A DNA stretch of 49,872 bases, taken from DATAEU01 sp046735355. GTDB taxonomy: Bacteria > Actinomycetota > UBA4738 > HRBIN12. The DNA lies in NCBI GenBank assembly GCA_046735355.1, contig JBKPTC010000027.1:1-49872 (forward strand). Direction: 5' to 3'. A model generated the notes under the pieces. The model did no database searches. It saw nothing but the letters and a program-made list of their open reading frames with translations, and had not been told where the DNA came from. Shown piece after piece: positions 1-9,441 of the stretch. The first letter of the stretch is position 1. Each line of letters opens with the position of its first letter. The translations under genes and the position numbers were made by a program.

Positions 1-1
1 G

Positions 2-121
2 GCGGCGAAGTACCCGCAGTACGCCTCGACCCGTCCCGAAGGCGACGTCGTCGCGATCGACGTGACGCACGTCCTCTCGTGGAGCGCGGCCGATGGGATC
101 GATCCGCCGGCGGAACCCTGA
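2..121 (+). CDS. PPOX-class F420-dependent oxidoreductase, C-terminal fragment
   Basis: The window opens inside a gene; frame 2 is open from base 2 to a TGA at 119-121 (39 residues). The tail contains KYPQY, RPEG and a VxxIDVTxxxxWSA pattern, which resembles the C-terminus of the small F420-binding split-barrel (PPOX-class) enzymes common in actinobacteria. The N-terminus and cofactor-binding part lie outside the window, so the substrate cannot be inferred. The next gene starts inside this one, 29 bases before its stop. Confidence 0.6.
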   Translation, partial: AAKYPQYASTRPEGDVVAIDVTHVLSWSAADGIDPPAEP

Positions 122-1433
122 CCGGGCTCGCGCGGTCGCACCCGCGATGACGCATCGGGCATGGGCGGTGGCGGCGCTCGTCGCCGCAGCGACGGCGGTC
201 TCGTGCGTCGACGGCACGGGCACGGCCGGAACGGGGCCATCGCCAACCGGTGTCGTCGTCGCGTCGACGGCCGCGACGCCGGTCGCCCCGTCGCCGAGCG
301 AACCGCTCGCCGGCCCGGCGCCCGACGGGCTGCGGTCGCGACCGGCACCGTGGACCGGCGCGCTCGAGGCCGTGATCGGCGACGCCCCGATGTCGGCCTC
401 GGTCGCGATCGACGGCCGCTTGGTGTTCTCGCATCTCGGAGGCGTCCCGCGGACGCCCGCCTCGAACGAGAAGCTGCTCCTGTCGATGGCGCTGCTCGAC
501 GGGTTCGGACCGCGCGCGCGGATCCCGACGACGGTCGAGGTGAAGGGGCGCCTTCGAAGCGGCGTCGTGCGCGGAGACGCGTGGATCGTCGGGCACGGCG
601 ATCCCGAGGTGGACGACGCCGCGATCGAACGGCTCGCCGGCGCGTTGGCCGACGCCGGCGTCCGACGGGTCGAAGGCTCGATCGTCGGCGACACGTCGAC
701 GTTCGACCGGAGCCGGTGGGCGCCGGGCTGGCATCGGATCGCGCTGTCGTACGTCTCGGTCCCGACGGCGCTCGCGTTCGACGCGAACGCCGACGCCGCC
801 GGCTTTGTTCGCGATCCCGAACGGCGCGCCGCGAGCGCGATGACGTCGGATCTCGAGCGCGAGGGCGTCGACGTCGAGGGGACGGCCGCGGCCGGGTCCG
901 TTCCGGACGACGCGCACCCGATCGCGAGGATCCGGTCCGCGCCGCTGGTCGAGATCCTCGCGCGGCAGAACGCGTCGTCGATCAATCTCGACGCCGAGGT
1001 CCTGAACAAGCGGCTCGGGGACGCGGTCTTCGGACACGGCACGACGCGGGCCGGCGGCCGCGCGATCGAGCGGTGGGCGTTCGAGCACGGCGCGAACGTC
1101 GTCGCGCACGACGGCTCCGGGCTGTCGTACGCCAACCGCGTGCGCACCGACGACATGGTCCGGCTCCTGTCGAGCGTCGCGCGCGAACCGTGGGGCCCCG
1201 CGCTCCGCTCGACGCTGCCCGGCGCCGGCGAGGGAACGCTGGACGGTCGGCTCGCCGGTGTCGACGTGCGAGCCAAGACCGGCACGCTGATCGAGGGCGT
1301 CTCGGCGCTGTCGGGCTGGGTCCGGACGGACGGCGGCTGGGCGGCGTTCTCGATCCTGTCCGCCGGCATGGGCAAGGCCGATGCGGTGGCGCTCGAGGAC
1401 CGCGTCGTCCGGTTCGTGGCCGAGCACGGGTGA
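93..1433 (+). CDS. dacB: D-alanyl-D-alanine carboxypeptidase/endopeptidase, PBP4 family (peptidase S13)
   Basis: Predicted periplasmic/extracellular penicillin-binding protein that trims peptidoglycan stem peptides. The three active-site motifs are visible in order: SNEK (SxxK) in PASNEKLLLS, SIN (SxN) in SSINLDAEV, and KTG in RAKTGTL. The N-terminus has an arginine-rich stretch, then a hydrophobic segment ending AVSC, so it may be a lipoprotein or carry a signal peptide. ATG 93 is chosen because GGAG lies 8 bases upstream; ATG 147 gives a more ordinary signal peptide but has no ribosome site. Length (446 aa) fits the family. Confidence 0.88.
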   Translation: MGSIRRRNPDRARAVAPAMTHRAWAVAALVAAATAVSCVDGTGTAGTGPSPTGVVVASTAATPVAPSPSEPLAGPAPDGLRSRPAPWTGALEAVIGDAPMSASVAIDGRLVFSHLGGVPRTPASNEKLLLSMALLDGFGPRARIPTTVEVKGRLRSGVVRGDAWIVGHGDPEVDDAAIERLAGALADAGVRRVEGSIVGDTSTFDRSRWAPGWHRIALSYVSVPTALAFDANADAAGFVRDPERRAASAMTSDLEREGVDVEGTAAAGSVPDDAHPIARIRSAPLVEILARQNASSINLDAEVLNKRLGDAVFGHGTTRAGGRAIERWAFEHGANVVAHDGSGLSYANRVRTDDMVRLLSSVAREPWGPALRSTLPGAGEGTLDGRLAGVDVRAKTGTLIEGVSALSGWVRTDGGWAAFSILSAGMGKADAVALEDRVVRFVAEHG

Positions 1434-1550
1434 GGCCGCGGGCGCGGGCGCGCCCGGGCACGGGGTTGTGCGTGGGCGCGGCTCAAGCGCGCGGCCGGAA
1501 GGCCGAAGCAACTGTGGGAGACCCGGCCACCGCCCTCGGCCGGGACATGG

Positions 1551-2642
1551 ATGGACGCTGCCGAGCTGCTCCGCTACGCCGTGGAACGCGGCGCGAGCGA
1601 CCTGCACCTCTCGTCCGGCAACGTTCCGTTCATCCGCGTCGACGGCGAGCTGCTGCCGACCGCGTTTCCGACGCTCGACCACGCGGAGGTCGTCGACGTC
1701 GCGCAAGCGCTGATGCCGTCGCACAAGCGCGAGGACTTCGGCCGAACCAACGAGGCCGACTTCGCCTACACGCTCGAAGGCGTGGCGAGGTTCCGCGTGA
1801 ACGTGCTCCGCCAGCGCGGCAGCGTGGCGCTCGCGATCCGGCGCGTCGCGTCGGAGGGACAGACATTCGAGGAGCTGAACCTTCCGCCCGTGATCCAGAC
1901 GCTCGCCGAGGCGCGCCGAGGACTGGTGCTCGTGACCGGACCGACCGGCGCCGGCAAGACGACGACCATCGCGGCGATGCTCGGCTTCATCAACCGAACG
2001 CGCCGGGCGCACATCGTGACGATCGAGGACCCGATCGAGGTGGTGCACGGCGACGACCTGTCGCTGATCTGGCAGCGCGAGGTCGGGCAGGACACCGAGT
2101 CGTTCGCCGCCGGGCTCCGGCAGGTGCTCCGGCAGGACCCCGACGTCATCTTCGTCGGCGAGATCCGCGACGCCGCGTCGGCGACGTCGGCGATCCAGGC
2201 GGCGCAGACGGGGCATCTGGTGTTGTCGACGATGCACACGATCGACGCCGCCGAGACCGTGTCGCGCGTCGTCGAGCTTTTCCCCGACCGCGAGCAATCG
2301 CAGATCCGCGGCTCGTTCGCCGGGGCGCTCCGTGGGATCGTGTCGCAGCGCCTGCTCGAGCGCATCGACGGGCGCGGACGCATCCCGGCCGTCGAGGTGC
2401 TGCTGAACAACGGCCGCGTGACCGAGCGCATCGTCGACGCCGACGCCACGGGCGACCTGACCGACATCCTCGCCGACGGCCGCTACGACGGCATGCAGAC
2501 GTTCGACCAGGCGCTCGTCGAGCTCGTGCACGCCGGTGTCGTCGCCGAGGACGACGCTCGAGCGGTCGCGACCAACCCGCATGACTTCTCGCTCGCATTG
2601 AGCGGCGCGACGCGCGGCGTCGCCGTCGCGCAGGGGGTCTGA
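1551..2642 (+). CDS. pilT: Type IV pilus retraction ATPase PilT-like
   Basis: Hexameric secretion-type ATPase that powers pilus retraction at the inner face of the membrane. Seen: the N-terminal SDLHLSSG motif, Walker A GPTGAGKTTT, the Asp box VTIEDPIE, Walker B RQDPDVIFVGEIRD, and the His box TGHLVLSTMHT; 363 aa is the usual PilT length. No pilin, PilB or PilC is in the window, so it may act alone or with genes elsewhere. Another ATG lies 5 bases upstream in a different frame. Three bases separate its stop from the next gene, so the two are probably co-transcribed. The preceding 117 bases (1434-1550) hold nothing I can name. Confidence 0.9.
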   Translation: MDAAELLRYAVERGASDLHLSSGNVPFIRVDGELLPTAFPTLDHAEVVDVAQALMPSHKREDFGRTNEADFAYTLEGVARFRVNVLRQRGSVALAIRRVASEGQTFEELNLPPVIQTLAEARRGLVLVTGPTGAGKTTTIAAMLGFINRTRRAHIVTIEDPIEVVHGDDLSLIWQREVGQDTESFAAGLRQVLRQDPDVIFVGEIRDAASATSAIQAAQTGHLVLSTMHTIDAAETVSRVVELFPDREQSQIRGSFAGALRGIVSQRLLERIDGRGRIPAVEVLLNNGRVTERIVDADATGDLTDILADGRYDGMQTFDQALVELVHAGVVAEDDARAVATNPHDFSLALSGATRGVAVAQGV

Positions 2643-2645
2643 GCG

Positions 2646-5600
2646 ATGGATCCCCTTCCGAGCTGGTTCACCCCGGTGGGCGACGAGTCGCCCGAGTGGG
2701 GACCGTGCCCGTCGTGCGGCACGGCGAACGCCGCGGCCGCCCGGTTCTGCCAGGCGTGCGGACGCCCGCTCCTCGAGGCCGAAACCGAGCCGGTGGCGCT
2801 CGACGTCCTGACGGCCGTCGTGGTCGAGCTGCTCTCAGCGAACGACGCGTTTGCGCTGCCGCCCGACGCCGACGCGCTGTTGGGCTACGTCCGCGACGTG
2901 CTGGTCGGCGCGGGCGCCGTCATCCGCGACCTTCCCGGCAACCCGAACACCGTCGCGGCCGTGTTCGGCCCGGCGTCTCGGACCGGTGCCACGACGATGA
3001 CGGCGATCGGCCACGCGCTCGCCGTTCGCGACGCGCTGACCGGAGACGTCGCCGTGCGCATCGGCATCGGCGCCTCGGACGTTCGCGCAGACGACGAGGG
3101 CGCGATCGAGCTGTGGCGCGGCCGCGTGGTCGATCTCGCCGTTCGCCTGTCGCGGATGGCCGGACCCGCCGAGGTGATCCTCGGCGAGGGCGCGTACCGC
3201 CTCGTTCGGGGCCAGGTGTACGCGGAAGCGGTCGACCCTCGGGCCGACCCGAACGGCGAGGACGTCGGCCCGCTGCGGCTGCAGGCGCTCGTGACCGAGT
3301 CGCCGTGGGCCGGCGAGGCGTGGCAGGAGCCGGCGGTCGGAGACGAGGTGTGGCACGAGCCGGCCGTCGCGGACGAGGGGTGGCAGGAGCCGGCGGTCGG
3401 AGACGAGGTGTGGCACGAGCCGGCCGTCGCGGACGAGGGGTGGCAGGAGCCGACGGTCGCAGAGGAGGTCTGGCAGGAGCCGGCGGACTCAAACGAGGTC
3501 TGGCAGGAGCCGGCGGTCTCAGACGAGGTCTGGCAGGACGCCGGCGAGGGGCGCGAAGCGCCAGAGGCGCAGCACCCGGTAGAGCAAGCGGGCTGGGTGG
3601 CCCCGTCGCCTCCGGTCGACCCGCCGACATCCGAAGAGGCACATCCGGATGCCGCCGGGGTCGCCGGCGAACCGGCGCTCGTCGCCGCACCACGCGGCCT
3701 GCCGGCCGACTCGCTCCCGAGCGACCCGCTGCAGGGATGGCCCCCACCCGACCAGCCGCACCTGTCGACCGAGTGGCGCGCCGAGAAGACGAGCGACGTC
3801 GCGGCGCCGAACGCCGTCGGTTCCGACGACCTTTCCGCCGCGGCCGACGACGCCCTCGCGGACATCTCCGTCGCGTCGAACGGACACCACGATCAGGCGC
3901 CGGCCGGCGACGGATACGCCGAACCCGCCGACGCGCCGGCGATCGACCAAGCGCCGCCGCCGTCGACCCCGCTGCTCGAGCGCGAGACGGCGCTCCGTCG
4001 CCTGCACGACGCGCTCGACCGTGCGATCGGCGACGGGCGGCCGGTCGTCGTCACGGTCGGAGGCGAGCCCGGAAGCGGCCGAACCTCGGTCGCGCGCTGG
4101 TTCGCGGGCGAGGCGGCCGATCGTGCGTGGACGGTCGAGCTGACGTGTCGCCGGCCGGACGCCGGCGGTGCGGCGTGGCCGTTCGCCCCGCTGATCCGCG
4201 CCGTGCTCGGGATCGACGCCTCGACCGATCCGGCGACGTTCGCCGATCGCGTGCGAGAGATCGTCGGCTGGGACCGGCGCGATCGCGCCGACGCCGTCGC
4301 CGCCTACCTCGCCGGCGACACCGGATCCGCCCACCCCGACCAACTGCCCGCCGCGATCGCCGACCTGCTGTCCGGGACGGTCGCGCGCCGGCCGCTCGTC
4401 GTGCTGGTCGACGACGCGGACCGCGCGCCGTCGCCCGCGCGGGATGCGTTCGACCGCGTCGTCGGCTCGGTGGCCGGGCCGCTGCTGGTCGTGCTCGTCG
4501 CCCGGGGGTCCGGCGATGTCGGCGCGGAACGGCTTTCGGCGCCGGCCTCGGCCGAGCTCACCGAGCGCCTCCTGTCGCGGCCGAACCTTCCGGCCGATGC
4601 GATCTCGGCGATCGTCCAGGCGTGCCGAGGCCTGCCGCTCGCGATCGAGCACCTCGTCGCCATGCTCGTCGACGAGGGACACCTGCGATGGGAGTACGAA
4701 CGCTGGACGCCGGCCGTCGACCTCGCGTCGCTGCCGCTTCCCGCCGACCTCGCCTCGCTCGTCGCCCGCCGGATCGGCGCCCTGGGCGCCGACGAGCGCG
4801 CGGTGATGGCCGTCGCGGCGGCCGGCGGAGAGACGTTCGACGTCCGTTCGATCGGTTCGGCGCTCGGCGTGGAGCCCGACGGCGTCGTGCCGATCGTCGC
4901 GGCGCTCGTCGACCGCGGGATCTTCCGTCGCGTCGACGACCAGCGCCTCGTCTTCGGTCACGACGTCGTGGCCGAGATGGCGGCGACGTACGCCGAACGA
5001 GAGCCGGCGGCTGTGATGCATCGTTCGGCCGCGGACGCCCTCGCGCGCGAGCTGCCCGCGGGGCCGGACCTCGACGAGGCGATAGGCGCCCACCTCGAGC
5101 ATGCGTTCCGACTGTCGGCGAGCGACCGCGAGGCGGTCGGACGACGCGCCGCCGAGCACCTCGTTCGCGCCGCGCGCGGCGCCTCAGACGCGGGCGACGA
5201 GGATGCGGCGCTCGCGATGCTTCGACGCGCCGCTGCCGTCCTGCCGGTGCAGGACGCGAACCGCGCTCGGCTGCTGCTCGATTCGGCGGCGATGCTGGCG
5301 GCGCGAGACGAGCGCGCGCCCGCCGAGCGGCTCCTCGGCGAGGCCGTGCACGCCGCGCGTGCGGCGGGAGACGGACTGCTCGAGCTTCGCGCCGCCGTCG
5401 CACGCGCGCGGATGCTTGCGACCGGGTCCCGGATCGAGCATGAGATCGAGGCCCTTCGCGACGCAGCCGATGCCGCGATCGCAGCGGGAACCGCTCGAGA
5501 GGACGAGGCGACCGCCGCCGCGGGGTGGTCGGCACGCGGCTGGGTGCACGCGGTTAGAGGACACTTCGCCGGCGCCGCCGACGCGTTCGCGCACGCCGCG

Positions 5601-6647
5601 GCCGCGTCCGCCGCGGCCGGCCTGCGCCGGGAGGAGCTTGCGGCGCTCCGAGATCTCGCGGCCGCGACCGTCGACGGCCCGGCACCGCTCGAGGAGTCGA
5701 TCGACCGGGCTCGGTGGACCGTCGATCGGGTCCGCGGCACCGCGGCCGAGCCTTCAGCGTCGGCGACGCTCGCCGTCCTGCTCGCGCGCGCGGGTCGCAC
5801 GGACGAGGCGCGCGAAGTGCTCGGACGCATCGCCGACGCCCCGGCCGAGGAGCACGATGCCGCGACGATCGCGGCGCGCGCCGCGATGGTCGAGCTGCAC
5901 TCGGGTGCCCCCGACCGCGCCGAGTCCTGGCTCCGCATTCCGCTCGGGCTGGACCTGAGCGACCCGGACCGTGGTGCCGTGCTGTCGTGGCTCGCGTACG
6001 CGCAGACCGTCTCGGGAGATGCCGAGGCTGCCGTGGAGTCGGCCGATGCGGCCGCGTCCCTGGCCGACGAGGACGACGTGATCGCACAGGTCACGTGGCG
6101 CGCCGCGAAGGCGCGATGCATGGCGATGCTCGGGCGAGTGCCCGATGCTCGAGCGCTCGTGCGGCTCGCGCTTCGCCTCGCCGATCAGACGGATCTCGCC
6201 GAGCTGCGCGCGCGCACGCGGCTCGACCTCGGCGACGTGCTGCTCGCGTCGGGCCGCGCCAACGAGGCGGCACCGGCCGTGCGAGCCGCGCTCCGCGTGC
6301 TCGAGCGCAAGGGCTCGGTCGCCGAGATCGCGCGAGCGGGGTCGATGCTCGATCGCGTCTCCGGCCGAACGACGGCCGCGCCGGCGGATCACGAGACCGC
6401 GCCGCCCGCCGATGACGCGGCAGCGAACGACCGGCCGGCCGCCGAGGCCGAGACAGACGACGACGAGGCGAACACACTCGTGGCGACCGAAGTCGATGAC
6501 GCGCAGCAGCCCTCCGATGTGCTCGACGCCGGCGACGTGCCCCTATCGGACAACGGCTCGTCGGCGGCCGCGCCGGCCGAGGAGGGCGACCGACCCGAGC
6601 CCGAGGCGCCGACCGAGACGAAGCGCGAGCGCCACTGGTTCTGGTGA
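2646..6647 (+). CDS. Large zinc-ribbon / cyclase-like / AAA ATPase / TPR regulatory protein
   Basis: A 1333-aa multidomain cytoplasmic protein. In order: zinc ribbon with CPSC and CQAC (residues 21-38); a region to about 200 resembling the class III adenylate cyclase fold (RIGIGASD, GRVVDLAVRLSRMA) without clear catalytic aspartates; a tandem W-Q/H-EP repeat (226-299); a low-complexity acidic linker; an AAA/STAND ATPase with Walker A GEPGSGRTS near 473 and Walker B LVVLVDDAD near 585; then long alanine-rich TPR-like helices and an acidic tail ending RHWFW. The arrangement matches cyclase-ATPase-TPR signalling proteins. It follows pilT by 3 bases, so a role in controlling pilus retraction is possible but inferred. 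Confidence 0.8.
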   Translation: MDPLPSWFTPVGDESPEWGPCPSCGTANAAAARFCQACGRPLLEAETEPVALDVLTAVVVELLSANDAFALPPDADALLGYVRDVLVGAGAVIRDLPGNPNTVAAVFGPASRTGATTMTAIGHALAVRDALTGDVAVRIGIGASDVRADDEGAIELWRGRVVDLAVRLSRMAGPAEVILGEGAYRLVRGQVYAEAVDPRADPNGEDVGPLRLQALVTESPWAGEAWQEPAVGDEVWHEPAVADEGWQEPAVGDEVWHEPAVADEGWQEPTVAEEVWQEPADSNEVWQEPAVSDEVWQDAGEGREAPEAQHPVEQAGWVAPSPPVDPPTSEEAHPDAAGVAGEPALVAAPRGLPADSLPSDPLQGWPPPDQPHLSTEWRAEKTSDVAAPNAVGSDDLSAAADDALADISVASNGHHDQAPAGDGYAEPADAPAIDQAPPPSTPLLERETALRRLHDALDRAIGDGRPVVVTVGGEPGSGRTSVARWFAGEAADRAWTVELTCRRPDAGGAAWPFAPLIRAVLGIDASTDPATFADRVREIVGWDRRDRADAVAAYLAGDTGSAHPDQLPAAIADLLSGTVARRPLVVLVDDADRAPSPARDAFDRVVGSVAGPLLVVLVARGSGDVGAERLSAPASAELTERLLSRPNLPADAISAIVQACRGLPLAIEHLVAMLVDEGHLRWEYERWTPAVDLASLPLPADLASLVARRIGALGADERAVMAVAAAGGETFDVRSIGSALGVEPDGVVPIVAALVDRGIFRRVDDQRLVFGHDVVAEMAATYAEREPAAVMHRSAADALARELPAGPDLDEAIGAHLEHAFRLSASDREAVGRRAAEHLVRAARGASDAGDEDAALAMLRRAAAVLPVQDANRARLLLDSAAMLAARDERAPAERLLGEAVHAARAAGDGLLELRAAVARARMLATGSRIEHEIEALRDAADAAIAAGTAREDEATAAAGWSARGWVHAVRGHFAGAADAFAHAAAASAAAGLRREELAALRDLAAATVDGPAPLEESIDRARWTVDRVRGTAAEPSASATLAVLLARAGRTDEAREVLGRIADAPAEEHDAATIAARAAMVELHSGAPDRAESWLRIPLGLDLSDPDRGAVLSWLAYAQTVSGDAEAAVESADAAASLADEDDVIAQVTWRAAKARCMAMLGRVPDARALVRLALRLADQTDLAELRARTRLDLGDVLLASGRANEAAPAVRAALRVLERKGSVAEIARAGSMLDRVSGRTTAAPADHETAPPADDAAANDRPAAEAETDDDEANTLVATEVDDAQQPSDVLDAGDVPLSDNGSSAAAPAEEGDRPEPEAPTETKRERHWFW
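3321..3540 (+). repeat. In-frame 30-bp tandem repeat (WQEPAVxDEV decapeptide)
   Basis: Seven full 30-bp units start at 3321, 3351, 3381, 3411, 3441, 3471 and 3501, with a partial eighth at 3531. Each encodes W(Q/H)EPAVxDE(V/G). Units 1-2 (3321-3380) are identical to units 3-4 (3381-3440) over 60 bases, so this part was duplicated recently. The repeat keeps the reading frame and sits between the cyclase-like and ATPase regions, so it is a protein spacer and not a CRISPR. Confidence 0.95.
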
Positions 6648-6815
6648 TCGCACCGCGGACCTGCGATACCGGTCCGCGGGTCCATGAGCCGCCCGCGTCC
6701 ACGCGCTCGGCTCCGCCGCCGGGCCGCCGATCCCCCTCGCGCCCGCGGAAGGCGTCCTGTATCGTGCCGGCGCAATACCGCACGGTGAGACGAGCGATCG
6801 GTCGGGGGCGGTTCG

Positions 6816-8126
6816 TTGAAGAAGCCAGCGCTCGTCGCGGCGACCGCGTTGCTCGCGGGATTCCTGACGCAGATCGGCGTGCTCCCCGCACACGCCGGAA
6901 CGCGCCGACCGAACATCGTGGTCTTCATGCTCGACGACCAGCGCTACGACAAGGTGACGCGCGAGTACATGCCGCACGTCTACCGCGACCTGTTTCGGAA
7001 TCAGAACACGACGGTCTTCAAGCAGTCGTTCGTCCCCGACCCGCTCTGCTGCCCGAGTCGCGTCACGATCTTGACGGGAACGAACGCGTGGACCAACGAC
7101 ACGTGGGACAACCAGGGCGACCACGGCGGCTGGCGGAACTTCCATCAACAGACCGTGCCGGGGGGGAACGGCCGGCTCGAGAACGACACGATCGCGCGCG
7201 ACCTGCACCGGGACGGCTATCGAACGGCGATGATCGGCAAGTACATGAACGGCTACGACGGCGGCGTGCAGCGGTTCGTGCCCAAAGGCTGGGATCACTG
7301 GTTCGCGTTGAGCTCCGGTGCGTACTACGACTACGGCGTCACGACGAAGCGCAAGATGCTGTCCTTCGGGGCTCGGCCGAGGGACTATGCGTCGCGCGTG
7401 CTCGGCCGAGACGCGATGTCCTTCGTGCGCGGCGGTGGGCCGTTCTTCCTGTACCTGTCGTTCACGGCGCCGCACGGCCCCGCAACACCCGATCCACATG
7501 ACGTCGCTCGCTTCGACGACACCTCCGACTGCGACCTGTGTGACTCGATGCTGGACGCCGCCTACGGCGCGGATCGACAGATCGGACGGGTGGTCGAGGC
7601 GCTCGGCTCTCTGTCTCGTCCCACCGTCGTGGTCTACCTGTCCGACAACGGATACCTGTGGCACGAGCGGAAGGGCGACTGGGGGGGGCTGCTCGGGAAG
7701 CGCTGGCCGTACGACGAGTCGATCCGGATCCCGATGAGCATCACCGCGCCCGGGGTCGTCGCGGGCGCCCAGGACCTCGTCCTCAACCTGGACCTGCGCC
7801 AGACGCTGGACGCCGCCGCCGGCGTGACAGCGCCGGCGTACACGGAGGGGCTCGATTGGCTCGACCCGGCGTATGTGCCTCGGGATCGGTTCGTGATCTA
7901 CCACCAGCAGAGCCGCGACCTCGGGACGAAGTCGGTGCCGACGTACTGCGGCGTTCGCACCGCGACGCGGCTGTGGGTCCGGTACCTGTTCGACGGCGCG
8001 TATCACGAGGAGACGTACCTCGAGCCGGACGAGCAGCATCAGGTCGACGATCCGACGTTCGCCGCCGATTCGGCGTCGTTCGCCCGGCAGCAAGGCTGCA
8101 CGCCTCCCGGATACGGCTGGCCGTGA
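6816..8126 (+). CDS. Sulfatase (arylsulfatase family), secreted
   Basis: Predicted secreted hydrolase of sulfate esters. A signal peptide ends near AHAGT (residues 1-28). The metal-site motif NIVVFMLDDQR follows, then the sulfatase signature CCPSRVTILTG, where a cysteine becomes formylglycine; later HGP and LSDNG motifs complete the alkaline-phosphatase-superfamily site. 436 aa is typical. The start is TTG at 6816, which places the signal peptide correctly. No formylglycine-generating enzyme is seen in the window. The 168 bases upstream show no clear promoter. Confidence 0.87.
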   Translation: MKKPALVAATALLAGFLTQIGVLPAHAGTRRPNIVVFMLDDQRYDKVTREYMPHVYRDLFRNQNTTVFKQSFVPDPLCCPSRVTILTGTNAWTNDTWDNQGDHGGWRNFHQQTVPGGNGRLENDTIARDLHRDGYRTAMIGKYMNGYDGGVQRFVPKGWDHWFALSSGAYYDYGVTTKRKMLSFGARPRDYASRVLGRDAMSFVRGGGPFFLYLSFTAPHGPATPDPHDVARFDDTSDCDLCDSMLDAAYGADRQIGRVVEALGSLSRPTVVVYLSDNGYLWHERKGDWGGLLGKRWPYDESIRIPMSITAPGVVAGAQDLVLNLDLRQTLDAAAGVTAPAYTEGLDWLDPAYVPRDRFVIYHQQSRDLGTKSVPTYCGVRTATRLWVRYLFDGAYHEETYLEPDEQHQVDDPTFAADSASFARQQGCTPPGYGWP

Positions 8127-8144
8127 CCCGGCGGCTCCACCGCA

Positions 8145-9092
8145 TCACCGAAGCCCCGGCCCCGTGACCCTCCGGTCGCCGCGCGTCGTCAACACGTACA
8201 CCTGCCAGCAGTACATCGCGTAATACAAGCGCGGATCGCGGCGGATCGCCCGCGCGAACGACGTCACCGCCTCGACGTACGCGTCGACCGGGTTGTAGTG
8301 GTACAGCGCACCGCGGACGTTCCGAGGAGCGCCGTTCGCGTGCAGGTAGTTCGCGGCGCCGAGGATCGCATCGTGCGGGTCGTGGATGTCGCCCCCGAGC
8401 CCGTACGCCGCCCACGTCGCCGGTAGGAACTGCATCGGGCCTTGCGCGCCGGCCGAGCTGTTCGAGACGACGCGGCCGAACTTCGTCTCGACGTAATTCA
8501 CGGCCGTCAGGACCTCCCACGGCACGCCGAACCGGCGCTCCGCCTCCTCGAAGTATCCGCGGAGCACATCTGCCGGCTCGGGCGCGCGGGTGCGGATCGG
8601 ATACGACGGCCGCACCGGCGTGGCGTGCGCGAACACCGCCGCGTCCGCGTGCACGATCGACGACGCCTCCGCCCGCACGGATACGGGCAGCCGCGGCACC
8701 ACGCGGCTCGCAAGCCGAGGCGTCGTCGCGAGCACTCGGTAGATGCGCTCCTGGTAGAGCGTCTGCAGCACCAGCGTCTCGGGCGGAGGCCACGTGAGCG
8801 GACCGCCGTCGCGGATCCAATCGTCGACCGACGTTCGAACATTCCGAGTGATCGTCTCGAGCGCCGCCGCGAGCCGGTCGGCGCTCCGTGGGATCCGCGC
8901 GTCGACCTCCGGCGCGTCGACCTCCGCTGCGTCGACCTTCGGCGCTCGGGTCGAGGCTGTGGGCGCCGGCGGAACCGACGACGGCGACGACCGTTCGGCG
9001 TCGCGTCGATCGACCGGCCCCGTGCACCCGCCCACCGCCAGCGGGACGGCGAGCACCAGCGCGATGGCGATCGTGGAACGACTCGCCCGCAT
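8145..9092 (-). CDS. Lytic murein transglycosylase, lipoprotein
   Basis: Cleaves peptidoglycan glycan strands at the outer face of the membrane. The start is ATG 9092, because the protein then begins with a short positive stretch, a hydrophobic core and the lipobox VGGC. The C-terminal half is an SLT domain: the catalytic Glu in NYVETKFGR, then SSAGAQGPMQFLPATW, then ANYLHANG and YNPVDAYV. 315 aa. It converges on the sulfatase gene, with 18 bases between the stops. It is probably transcribed alone. Confidence 0.88.
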   Translation of the reverse strand: MRASRSTIAIALVLAVPLAVGGCTGPVDRRDAERSSPSSVPPAPTASTRAPKVDAAEVDAPEVDARIPRSADRLAAALETITRNVRTSVDDWIRDGGPLTWPPPETLVLQTLYQERIYRVLATTPRLASRVVPRLPVSVRAEASSIVHADAAVFAHATPVRPSYPIRTRAPEPADVLRGYFEEAERRFGVPWEVLTAVNYVETKFGRVVSNSSAGAQGPMQFLPATWAAYGLGGDIHDPHDAILGAANYLHANGAPRNVRGALYHYNPVDAYVEAVTSFARAIRRDPRLYYAMYCWQVYVLTTRGDRRVTGPGLR

Positions 9093-9153
9093 CGAACGCC
9101 GCTGCCACGGAAGCGACCGGACGGTGACGCGCGACCGCGGGTACAGTCCGGCC

Positions 9154-9441
9154 GTGGCGCGCCGAGGGTCCATGGACGAAGGTGCCGGCGTCGCGGGCGG
9201 GATCGCGGCGACGCTCGTTGTCGGCTTCATGGTGCTGCCCGCCGTCCTGGTCGTCGTCCTGTTCACGTTCTTCACGATCCTCGGCATGGTCCACGGGACG
9301 GACTTCCGCGCCGCAACGGTGAACCTTCCCCTGCTGTTCACCGGCGTCGCCGTGATCACCGCGACGTTCGTCGTGCTGATCCTCGTCGGCGTCGGGCTGC
9401 TCGGGCGTTCGCTCACGCCGCGCAAGCGCCGCCGCGCCTAA
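9154..9441 (+). CDS. Small two-helix membrane protein
   Basis: A 95-aa protein with two strongly hydrophobic helices (about residues 15-42 and 58-82) and a very basic tail (RKRRRA); family not recognised. GTG 9154 is preferred over ATG 9172 because a GGGTAC element (9139-9144) ends exactly 9 bases before it, the same spacing as at other likely leaderless genes here; no GTTT element is present upstream. Its TAA stop overlaps the stop of the convergent DUF2017 gene. Confidence 0.6.
   Translation: MARRGSMDEGAGVAGGIAATLVVGFMVLPAVLVVVLFTFFTILGMVHGTDFRAATVNLPLLFTGVAVITATFVVLILVGVGLLGRSLTPRKRRRA

Noticed and set aside
1434..1550. Riboswitch-like stretch (ACTGTGGGAGACCCGGCC) before pilT
   Set aside because: It vaguely recalls a cobalamin riboswitch piece, but no full conserved core or alternative terminator is visible.
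161..2584. Long arginine-rich open frame overlapping dacB and pilT
   Set aside because: It is an out-of-frame shadow of two genes with complete motifs; its composition is what GC-rich DNA gives in a wrong frame. The same holds for 16959-19946 and 19384-22191.
3321..3540. 30-bp repeats considered as a CRISPR array
   Set aside because: There are no unique spacers; the units are directly joined and encode a continuous decapeptide in frame.
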